From Atriophallophorus winterbourni (Eukaryota; Platyhelminthes; Trematoda; Plagiorchiida; Microphallidae), in NCBI GenBank assembly GCA_013407085.1, contig JACCGJ010020381.1, positions 21,902-85,901 of the forward strand: 64,000 nt of DNA, written 5' to 3'. The notes beneath the pieces were generated by a model that did not search any database, was not told the origin of the DNA, and saw only the letters and a list, made by a program, of their open reading frames with translations. The translations under genes were made by a program, and so were the position numbers. Positions 11,325 to 20,483 of the stretch are shown here, in pieces; within the stretch, counting starts at the first letter, position 1, and the number at the start of each line of letters is the position of its first letter.

Positions 11325-12285
11325 ACCCTAAAATGGTTCAAGATTCAAGAATTTATGGTATAAAAAAGCTCGTAGCTGTACAAAACCACAGGATATTCGT
11401 ATAAGTACAATAAATATATATACAAAAAAGATTTTGTCATTAGGAAGATCGACAGTTTTGTAGTTGTAAAAAATGTCATGTATTGTGGCCGTATGATGGG
11501 TAAAAAAAATATTTGTTCGGAAAAAGATCATGTTATATAAACGGGATGTAGAGTGGAATTATTACGCATAAATATATCCAATTTGTTCCTGAAAATCCTT
11601 TCACTAGATGATTGGACAACATCTGACGGTAGGGAGTTCCATAAGAAACAAACGCGCACCGAATAGGAGAACCGACGGCAGTTACGGTGGGAATGTGGAA
11701 TATCAATATGCAAATGGGTGAGTACGTGTGGCATGGCTTGACCGGAGGCGAAATAGATGCCTCAGAGGGTGCGCCTTGGAGTTCATTATTTTGTAGGTTA
11801 GTATTAGATCAAATCGAACCCTTCTGCGAAGCAGTGGGCATTCACTATAGACTTCAATGTTTCCTCAAATTTTTGGGAACTGTTCTCTAAGAATTTGACG
11901 CGATTTTCCAGGTCTCCTGATTGTGATACATTGGTCTCGGTCCCGTTTAACGACTTTGTTCTACAGACGCTGCATACATAACAGACACTAGGAATTTCAG
12001 GATTATTAATAACGACTACTGTCTCGTTAGTCAAAAGTTTATCGCAAATTTTGTGCATCTTAGTAGAGCACATATAACACATGACTACTTTCGATTTCAC
12101 AAATTTGACACGTAGTTTTCGTAGGTCTAGACATCTGATAGCTGTTGAGTTTAACTGGCCAATGTCGTCTGATCGTTGAATGTGCGTGTTGATAGCTTCC
12201 ACTAAAACACCTAGGCGCGTATCAATCGGTTCATCGTTGAGAGATGAAATTTGCAAGGTTCGCGTGGGAACGTATCGCAATGTAT
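11325..12285 (-). pseudogene. CR1 deletion derivative: ORF1 start joined to ORF2 end
   Basis: Minus strand. 12280-11804 encodes a 158-residue ORF1 N-terminal part with the PHD-like finger (MCYMCSTKMHKICDK ... CYVCSVCRTKS), followed by a helical stretch. About 70 bases on, 11734-11528 encodes the very end of ORF2 (DIPHSHRNCRRFSYSVRVCF, then NSLPSDVV). The 3' end at 11335-11350 carries the CAAGATTCAAG tail and the ATGGTATAAAAAAGCT box common to this CR1 family. About 3.5 kb of a normal element (rest of ORF1, endonuclease and RT) is missing, so it cannot move on its own. Confidence 0.7.
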
Positions 12286-12589
12286 TGGATGCAAATTACC
12301 AAGTAAAACAGTCGTTCTGATCGTAGATTTGATCTTGCACAAATGATGCACGGCTTGTTGAATTTAGTTGAAGAAGATCTTCCGAACGATATCGGTCCCG
12401 ACCAAGTCAAAACAGTGAAAACAAATTTTGCTCGCGCACACAATTTCCACGTTGATGTGGAAAATAGTAACTTCCGAAATATATATCACAGGACACTAAA
12501 GCTGATCAAGTCCAATAGATCTCTTCAAGCGAAATCGAATAGTGTAAGAATAATCCGAAAAGGGCCAACAAGTGACGAGTAATGTTCAA

Positions 12590-12960
12590 AAGTATCAGAG
12601 CACAAAATTATGCGTCCGTTCGTTATGTTCAGTGGATGTGTGCTATCAGAAGAAATGTTTCCGATTCGTCTGCTGCATTCACGGAAGTGATGATCGACAA
12701 TTGTGTCCCGAATTAAACGCCCGGAAACATGTCAATCTTGAGATAACCTTACTACCTCTTCCAAAAGCATACAATATTACGAGGATACGTAGAAGGTGCG
12801 TGGAACGATGCAAGGGAAAACAAAATGTTGAGTTACGTTAGGTGGAATGGAGACAGAACAGGGGCGAAAAGCATAGATTGAAAACCGGCGACATTTAAAG
12901 AATTGTTTGGTCACATGATGGCTGCAGCTAAGACTGTCGGACATTGTAACGCGAATACAA
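12590..12960 (-). mobile_element. Non-LTR retrotransposon 3' fragment (family as at 30000-31205)
   Basis: The stretch aligns by eye with 30400-30780: shared blocks include TCAATCTTGAGAT, TTCCAAAAG, GGAA(C/T)GATGCAAG and AGCTAAGA(C/T)TGTC(A/G)GA. In the other copy these lie in the C-terminal part of a reverse transcriptase read on the minus strand. Here the frame is destroyed. Confidence 0.55.
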
Positions 12961-14820
12961 CGGAAACGTCGTCGGCGTATTTAATATTATGTGCATAAGC
13001 GTCACACAAAAATCAGAAGTCTACGAAGAGAATAAATGTGGCTAAAGTTAATTTGCCTCAAGGACACGAAACGGAATCATTATCACAAGGGAAGCCGGCC
13101 ATTCACGACAGTATATTTGAGACAACTTTCAATTTAATATGCAATCTAATAAAAATGTTTAACGGGACAACACATTCAGACAGTTTTTGGAATTACAGTT
13201 ACCTTGTAGATTTATTGATCATTGGGATGAAACAAGACGGACAGTCTGAAACGCTGGAACAAAGCATCAAAACAGTCACTTTTGTGTTCTGTCGCAATTT
13301 GTGTTTTTGACGCCTAATATCTTAAGGTAGATATGCCAATAAACAACCCAATAATATTCCCATCAAATTATCTTTTCGTATTTCAGAGGCGTTCAGTCGC
13401 TATACTTGGTGAGTATATATTATTAGATTACTGATGAACGTCACACATTTCAGATTCTTTGCAAAACAACTCATTGTGAAATTTCATTCTAGCTGAAGCG
13501 GAAAAGAATAAGGTCGAGACACCTAATCGGAACGTTCATCGAAAATGCATTTAATTAAATTAATGAAGGCTCTATAAAACCAAGAGTGGTTATAATTGTG
13601 GATACATGACATGCATTATCAATAAGTTAAAATCTAACGCGTGCGTAAAACAAATCACACGATCGCTGAAACTCCCAATGACAATAATCACTATCTAGCT
13701 GTAATTTGGGTTTCAAATGGATTGCAAGAATACCGGCCATACAAAGGCTTCTTTAGAAACATGATTTAATGTCAATCATCTGTTGCTATTGGATGTTATG
13801 TAGTACGGGAAGGTGGGTAAAAGAAATCAATCGTAGCGATCGCTTCAATTGAACCGATTTGCACAACATCGATTGACAAATCGGATCGAAGTGACAACCG
13901 GGACAGCTAGGTTGAGGTCATTTTGATGGTCACGTGAATTGCTTAAATGAGATACGAGTGTGGTATGTTTTTTGTCATCCGCGTAATATACCCGTTTGAC
14001 TAATTGACGTACTTTTGCGTTGTGGTGATCGTAGGTGAAAGCGACTAGCATTGGAAAGGCTGACCAGAGAGTAACTCGGGACGCAAATGATATGTATGGG
14101 TTGAAAGCATGGGCTGATGTGGTTACCACCGAGGTCCAACAAAGCAGATCATCGATACTTGAGAATATCTAGGAAAAATAGAACTCCACTATAAATACGT
14201 TTCAATAAAATGAAAAAGGGATTCAAATTCATAATACGGCAAGTAATACTATAATGTTTTGCGGTTCTAAAGTATGACAATATAATTATGGAAATTCTTT
14301 AACCAAACGCAAAAGTTTGTACTACACCTTGGATATGTTTCGAACGTCAATGGAATCCAACGTTCAATCAAAATTGTGTAAATTAACACACGAATTTTTT
14401 GCATTGAATGATCTTTCGATAGAGTGGAATCGATAGAAAAATAATAGGATATGTTTGACTAATGTATTGAAGAAAATAAACGTCTGGAATTCTACGAGAT
14501 TTAACGTAGGATTGCTCAAAAATAATTGTTTCTAATAGAATCACATCGGTATAATAGATATATTCAAAGTGACATGTTCTTATTTATTATTTAAGAAAAA
14601 TAATAAAGTTGATAAAGTGATTTTATCGACGTGAAAATATGTACATTTCTCTATGATGTCTGATAAATATTAGTCATGTTGATATAAACACTAAGATATT
14701 TTATTTAACCTCAATCACCTAAATCATTTTAAGTAACAAATTACCGAAAATACTTTTATTATTAACATCATGTTCAAAAATTTATTTTGATATTATTTTA
14801 CACGAAATTGATCGAAGCCT
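12961..14820. other. No gene recognised
   Basis: Open frames at 13038-13310 and 13845-14129 have no recognisable domain. The stretch 14150-14820 is AT-rich and without repeat structure that I could relate to other parts of the window. Confidence 0.4.
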
Positions 14821-14824
14821 AAAG

Positions 14825-15190
14825 ATGTTAGACTTTAATGGTTCCTTGGTTGCGAAAGGATAGTGATGTCTTTGTTGAAATCTATCACTGGGCGACAAAC
14901 TTAGTGATGGGTCTTAGCAAACTTCAGTACACCGAAACGTTGCGACGTCTGGGTCTATGGGACTTTACCCAAAGGAGGATATGATGCGATATTATTCTGG
15001 CATATAGAATTTTGTCTACCAAACGACATCCACTTAGACACTTGCATGAAGTGTTTGACGCGCCATTGTTTCGCCGTGCGTGATATATTCCATTGGAATT
15101 TTCTACCTCCACAAGTAGTGGACTCTTCTTGCCTGACGATATTCGAATCGTCATTAGAATCATCTAAGCAAACGAACATCATTCCTGAGC
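14825..15190 (+). pseudogene. CR1 ORF2 C-terminal fragment
   Basis: The plus strand reads PWLRKDSDVFVEIYHWATN then LRRLGLWDFTQRRI, then LAYRILSTKRHPLRHLHEV. It matches the thumb and C-terminal block of the complete CR1 ORF2 at 20484-23237 (PWMEKNISLLERIYHKATK ... LGLCTLERRRI ... YRIIYAKSHPLKHLF). Stops interrupt the frame. It is a 5'-truncated LINE copy on the opposite strand to most CR1 copies here. Confidence 0.7.
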
Positions 15191-15619
15191 TTCACATATG
15201 ATATGCACTAATCGGTATATATTATTATTACTAACTGATCAACAATAAATCCCTGAATTTTTTCACTCCTTGCATGACCGAAGTCCACCGTTGATATGTC
15301 TTGCAGACGTACGGAGATTTCTTGTTCCATATGGTTTTACGTGACTAACTGTTCCACGTTGAGTGATCGAGCTCTTCCACGGTGATGTACACTATTCGTC
15401 ACGCCGTCGCCGGGATCAGTGTTCAACGGTCGACATCAGCATCTGATGTTAGCCTAACTTAAAGATGATGCGATACACGGTGATTCCAATGTGAGGGGTC
15501 TAATGCAATTCGGTTGAATGACATATATTTTATTTCACGAGCTAAGGTGCTTGCACCAGCGAGCAAGTATTTATTCATCATATATCAATCTAGGAAAACG
15601 TATCGCGAATGGACGGATG

Positions 15620-15823
15620 CTGCAATGCTTTCTAAAGCTGGTGCACATAGCATGGCCACCTTACTACGACATCTTTGCCTACTGTGGCTGGGTCACATGT
15701 AAGGAATAGAAAATGGTCGTATTCCTAAAGATCTACTCTTTGTTGAGTTGAAATCATGAATTCAATTATTGGACAGACGGCATATGCGGTGCATATCCGT
15801 GTGTAAAAACGTTTATGAATCCT
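15620..15823 (+). pseudogene. RTE-like LINE C-terminal remnant, first half
   Basis: The plus strand reads GAHSMATLLRHLCLLWLGHM, then after a stop ENGRIPKDLLFVELKS. Blocks of the form RWLGHV-R-GRIPKDLLYGEL are typical of the region after the RT domain in RTE-like LINEs. The copy is interrupted at 15823 by the ribozyme-bearing insertion and resumes at 16328. Confidence 0.6.
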
Positions 15824-16314
15824 AAGTAATGTGTTGCTCACATCCCCATCCCTTACACACCACTACCGGTTTATGGCTGTTTGCCGTCGTCAGGTGGAGA
15901 CAGTAAGATCAGGTTCAGTGAGCCTTGAAACTAACATGAACAACATCACCATCATATGTCCACTGTTATAATGATCACTGAAACTGATCTCAACATCTCC
16001 ACCTGATGATGATGGCAAACATCCAGAAACAAAGTTATACTTGAATGCCGCTTTTACACAAGGTTAGTACAGTGGACCACATATTCACTGTTTTAAGCCT
16101 CACTGAAACTAATCTTACTGTCTCCACCTGACGACGGCAAACAGCCAGAAACCGGTAGTGGTGTGTAAGGGATGGGGATGTGAGCAACACATTACTTTGG
16201 TCATCCATCAGCGCCTTGAGTGCTTTGACCAAGAATCACTTTGTGATTCTGTGTCTGAACATCGTGGTTCGTTGTACGAACCCTATATAACAGTTGGCAT
16301 ACAAGTATAACCTT
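15824..16314. mobile_element. 491-bp hammerhead-bearing insertion with 13-bp target-site duplication
   Basis: GTTTATGAATCCT occurs at 15811-15823 and again at 16315-16327, directly flanking this segment, and the broken RTE coding region reads on after it. The insertion holds a minus-strand hammerhead (15859-15898, GAAA mutated to TAAA), a damaged plus-strand copy (about 16000-16030) and an intact plus-strand copy (16124-16161). The outer two lie in inverted repeats of about 95 bases (15830-15930 with 16100-16195). A second, 19-base inverted pair links 16031-16049 and 16296-16314. Its right part (about 16200-16290) resembles the 5' end of the RTE element at 47318-47400. A duplication of this size indicates target-primed insertion, as for LINE-mobilised sequences. 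Confidence 0.75.
16124..16161 (+). ncRNA. Hammerhead ribozyme motif, family 2, all core bases intact
   Basis: Stem I: CCAC (16124-16127) with GTGG (16158-16161). Core strand CTGACGA at 16128-16134. Stem II: GGC (16136-16138) with GCC (16144-16146), loop AAACA, with a C-A mismatch at its base. Core strand GAAA at 16148-16151. Stem III would be the self-complementary ACCGGT at 16151-16156, without room for a loop, so a dimer is the likely active form. The predicted cut is after A16157, giving a permitted GUA triplet. The order of stems fits a type I hammerhead such as schistosome Sm-alpha and retrozymes. Not tested. Confidence 0.75.
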
Positions 16315-16327
16315 GTTTATGAATCCT

Positions 16328-16620
16328 ATTGTCATTACCCTAACGAGTTGGGAAGAACGTGGTTTCCGCCGATCACTTTAAAGGCACGGTGTAACGTATC
16401 GTATGAAGAAGAGCAGATATTGCTCTCGGTTAATAATAGAAAACCAAACCGCCCACCGTGCAAATGCCGCTGATCTTGCGTGTACAGCTACTCGCTTCGA
16501 GAGAGCTTTTCGCTTCCGAATGGGGCTGTTAAGTCGTCCTCACATCTGTGGATTATGAAACAATCATGCGCTTGTATTGCACACCCACTGGAAGAGGCCG
16601 ACATCAACAATATTATTTTG
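16328..16620 (+). pseudogene. RTE-like LINE C-terminal remnant, second half
   Basis: The plus strand reads TSWEERGFRRSL and further on a block with paired Cys residues followed by ERAFRFRMGLLSRPHIC. A C-terminal zinc-finger-like end of the form Cys-x-x-Cys-R-FR-RIGL-SH is common at the end of RTE-like ORF2 proteins. The first half of the same copy is at 15620-15823. The frame is broken. Confidence 0.55.
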
Positions 16621-16874
16621 ATCACCATGCAACAACAAAATTTGAAATGTGATGAATGATTATTAAATTAAAAAGGATACGCTGCTCAATTGTAAAATTA
16701 GCTAGAACGGATACAATATGATGTTGTAAGCCACTATTCGAGCTCCCTAAATGATTCTCTAAGGGGTTGAGACAAATGTCTTCAACAACAGTCCTCCTTG
16801 AGGGCTTTTCTATCTTTCACATTAGCCTATATGTATAGACATTTTGGTCGTTGCAAATTTATCAATCACTCGCT

Positions 16875-17180
16875 CAATAAAAAAATTTCACTTTTTTAAT
16901 CATGGGGATCCTGGTCTTACTGTCACTATATGATAAGTGCAAACAGCACGAAACCTGTCGTGGTGTGTGTGTGTGTGATGGGCATGGAAGCAAGTGCTTA
17001 ACTTTGTTCGACAACACGGCATCAACTTCTCTATCTGTGTATGAGTACATGTGATTAAACGGGTTGCTCCTGCCAGACTTTCCATACATGGATTACTATT
17101 TTTACACTGTTCCTGATCGTACTATCCCTACCTGATGAGGACGAACAGCACGGAACCGATCGCGGTGTGATGGGAATGGG
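16875..17180 (+). repeat. Tandem hammerhead repeat, two units of about 202 bp
   Basis: The stem II/core block recurs with a spacing of 202 bases: GTGC-AAACA-GCAC-GAAACC at 16937-16955 and a diverged GGAC-GAACA-GCAC-GGAACC at 17139-17157. The second unit has an intact CTGATGA (17132-17138); the first has ATGATAA in its place. Each unit is followed by a GT-rich run and a GATGGG(C/A)ATGG block. A (GT)n run at about 16961-16978 interrupts stem I of the first unit. Neither unit has both core strands intact. Confidence 0.6.
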
Positions 17181-18410
17181 ATCCCCAAAGTCGTCAATAT
17201 TGTAAATGATTTCACATCTTATATCCGCGTTACTTTGAATTGGCTCGTCAAATTATGAATGAAGAAATTATATTTCAAATGAATTGATATTTTCACGGTT
17301 TTCACGGTAAACACTTTCACAGAGGAACGGCTTTTATACAATTTAGTAATTTACTCCCATTAATTGTTGTTCGAGCAAGATGCTCACCTATATGTCAAAA
17401 TATTTTCTAATCAGCTTTCAGCAAATCATCTACCATTGCTGATAAAATAGTGTTGTGATAATAATTTAACTCACGCAGAAAATGTCGCGTATTTCTAATA
17501 CAAAGGTTTCCAGTGTTCTAACAGCTAATTATTTACAGTTTAAATTTGAAATATCACAATGCTTTTACTCATTATAGGAGGCGAGAATTAAATGGAATAC
17601 GTTTTCCGGTTCACTGCAATCAAGAGTCCTTATTTCGAAAAATAAATTGGACTCGTTCTCAATGCATCTCTTTTTTTATTTTCCCATGACATGATTATCT
17701 GTTGGGAACGTTTTTGGTTTTCCTGGCCAAGTTCTACCAGCAACGTATGGAAGAGAAATAAGATTTTCTCTCAATTTTGTGATCGATACTACTTATAAAC
17801 TAAAAGTAACACGTTTCGTAAAATAGTCAATACGTTGGGACCAATGGAGTAGGGTGGACAAAACGATGGTGTTTTGAGCACCAGACCACGTGAACACAAC
17901 CATGACTGGAGATAAATGATCACAGTGTCTTGAGAGATAATTGTGTAGGCGCAAAATACATCAGATATTGGTTACCTAACCAGCGCCACGAATCGGCTAC
18001 TAAATTTGGACCAATGAGTATTCCCTGACACAAGAGACAGGTTGGTCAATAAAATGAATTCAATTAAATCTTATTGGTCAAAATATCACATTGCTTGAGA
18101 GAAACCATGGAATTATAGGGGAATTATATGTAGAAAATGCAAGAAAATAGATAGTTTGACCAGATGTGATTGTTTGTTGATAGCCACAAATAATTTGCTT
18201 AGGCGATGTCCGAATCATTTACTCAAGGACAGAAATATGGAGCCGTCGTTAAAAGAATTAAGAGAGTGTATTTTATTCCATTTCAATATTTCTAGGAAAT
18301 CAAATTCGCGTAAAATCGTTGAATGACTCTTAAAACATACTGGTAATAAATTAAAATCCCTTAATGCAATATAATTATGAAATACCGTGAATTCAGAACT
18401 CACATCAAAC
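17181..18410. other. No gene recognised
   Basis: AT-rich sequence with no long open frame. No LINE or ribozyme block was recognised. Confidence 0.4.
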
Positions 18411-18414
18411 AACT

Positions 18415-18735
18415 CAGAAAATTTTATCGTAAAAAATGCAGTAAGCTCAACAATAACTATAGGATGACGAGGTATTTCACTAAGAATAAAAAATCTCTCA
18501 GAAATCAATGGAGACTGTCACATACCGCATTTAGGGGCGAAAACTGAAACAGATTCCGAACGTATCTTTTTTCAGGCAAAATGCTTCGCGTGTAACAAAT
18601 TCTTACCGAGAAACAATTTCGACGAATACCCAATTGAGAATGCGGAACGCTTAGAGCCATTGAAATATTTTCGTGTCTGAGTAATGCCATTGGGCTTTAG
18701 CAAGTGTTTAATGGGGCTTGGTATTCAGTATGCAA
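18415..18735 (-). mobile_element. CR1 3'-end fragment (family shared with 50745-51078)
   Basis: Read on the minus strand it encodes VPHSQLGIRRNCFSVRICYT, the conserved end of CR1 ORF2. The 3' part (18415-18500) matches 50750-50830 closely (CAGTAAGCT(C/T)AACAATA(A/G)CTA, then GGATGACGAGGTAT). Both are 5'-truncated copies of one subfamily with its own 3' tail. Confidence 0.65.
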
Positions 18736-18839
18736 GATTTCGAATGCCAACAGGAGGTCACTCCTTATCTGTCGTTAGGTAAAATCACGTAGATTTAGTC
18801 TTAACATTCGCTCTTTGAAAGACAAATTTCTGTAACCGA

Positions 18840-19480
18840 ATACCAACTTTGTCGCTTAATGATAAATCCTGTCAAGTATTTCCATATCCTTCCTCAGCCA
18901 CGGTGCCCAGGCTTGGATGCAATATTCCTTTACAGGACGTGCATACGTATTAATTAACCAGGCTAATGTTTCGGGCGTGAAAATTCTTTTTAGAAGACTA
19001 AAGATACAACAGGCTTTATTGTAGACTGTCCGGCAATGATAGCCAGGCTTAAGGTTAAACGACACGCAGGTACCGAGATTTGTTTCTGCTGTGGTCCAGA
19101 CGAGATCTTGTGTACCAAGCTGATACGTGTGGTGTAGAGATTTTCTAAGCACCAGCAGTCAATCCATTAGCCGGTTTGTACAGAGCATACGCCTGGTTTG
19201 ATTCTTGATCGCTCATTAATTATCTTGTAGAGAAGCTTAGGATTATCACCATTCTCTTAAGCAAGTTTCATTGGAACTGCATGCTATTTTCTCTTACAAG
19301 AGTCGTGACGTGATTCGGTATTTTACAGAATCACTTCCAAGTTTCTTCCGTATCCAAGAATGTCATTTTATAGCTAACCATTTCTTAGTTCTACTCCAAG
19401 TCACAAGCTGGTAGTTGTGGTTGAATTTGTGTAGTATAAAACTCGAACATTTGATCTTGATATAAAACTTCCCGTTGATT
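18840..19480 (-). pseudogene. CR1 ORF2 with internal RT deletion
   Basis: From right to left on the minus strand: a linker block EMVSYKMTFLDTEETWK at about 19395-19345, then ENGDNPKLLYKIINERSRI at about 19255-19200, and then at 19152-18856 the C-terminal block NLGTCVSFNLKPGYHCRT ... WLINTYARPVKEYCIQAWAP. The palm of the RT between them (QHGF, the catalytic LDISKAFD and FADD blocks) is absent, so about 300 codons were deleted. Confidence 0.65.
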
Positions 19481-19499
19481 CGTGTTCCGTGATCGCTTC

Positions 19500-20235
19500 C
19501 CTGTACCTTCGTACACCTTTTGGCTACCGCGATAAATCTTCCATCTCTTGTGCCTTTTCTCCAACATTCTTGGGGAAATTATTGTAGTGGTCAGTCTACT
19601 ACATAACGGTCGGAAATTGTTTACTATGTTTGCGCAACTCCCTTTGGAATGGGTACGACAATGGCTTTCTTCCAGTCATCTGGTAGGATGCCTTTGCAGA
19701 GCTATTCGTTGTATAACTCACATTCAGGCTCTGTTAGTACTTTAGGTATTTCCTTTACAATTTTAGGATGCTCAACGTCAGGTCCGGCGGATTTATTTCC
19801 GTCTAGATTCTTTAGCATACAGGGACATCGTCCGTACAAAAAACTACTTCGCTTAGAGAGGCACCTCTTTCCGTACTAAGAGTCGGGACTGAGTGAATCG
19901 CATCCCCGCCATCCATTCTATGTACGCTTTGAGCTGCATGCTGAAACACGCTAAAGTTCCACTACCATTTATATTTCTATTTGCCCCCTCATATCTGTCT
20001 AGGTCTGGCCAACCTGACAGTATCTTAGCCCATGTGCAGTCTCTTTGACCGTGCTGCACTTTGCCCAAATCAGGCTTGTCCTTGCATACCATACGCTTTG
20101 AAAATAAACCAGCAAGGCTGCTGCATTTTCGGCGCCAGAATTGGCTTTCTCGCCATTGTTTAATATTAGGGTACCTACGTGCTCCCTTAGAGTTAACATA
20201 ACTAAATACATCTTAGGGTTCTTTTAGGCAGCTTT
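19500..20235 (-). pseudogene. CR1 linker and RT fingers, broken by a SINE-like insert
   Basis: The minus strand at 20211-20110 reads NPKMYLVMLTLREHVGTLIL and then GAENAAALLVYFQSVW. After an insert at about 19995-20100 comes NLDGNKSAGPDVEHPKIVKE near 19815 and LPDDWKKAIVVPIPKG near 19650. These are the linker and first RT motifs of a CR1-like ORF2 with many stops. The insert matches the dispersed SINE-like repeat also seen at 48880, 57310 and 61945. Confidence 0.6.
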
Positions 20236-20483
20236 CGCCAGGTAAGTTTCGTATCTTCGCATAAGATTCAAGATTCAAGATTCAAGATTTATGGTTAAAA
20301 AAGCAAATTGCTGTACAATACCATAGGATATACGTATAAAAAATTATAAAAAAAATCGTTACTTGTATGATCATATCCATGTTCTTCATAGTTGGAGCAA
20401 AAATAATCCTCAATGGCAACACAGACTGAGGGAAAAGAATCTTTGGATGGACGGTAGTTCCGTGCGTTAAAAAAATATAGACA

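Noticed and set aside
16035..16232. Minus-strand frame with LLTSPSLTHHYRFLAVCRRQ as a protein gene
   Set aside because: The same peptide appears wherever the hammerhead repeat occurs (also 47450-47516); it is the antisense translation of the ribozyme repeat, although its conservation next to the RTE N-terminus is noted.
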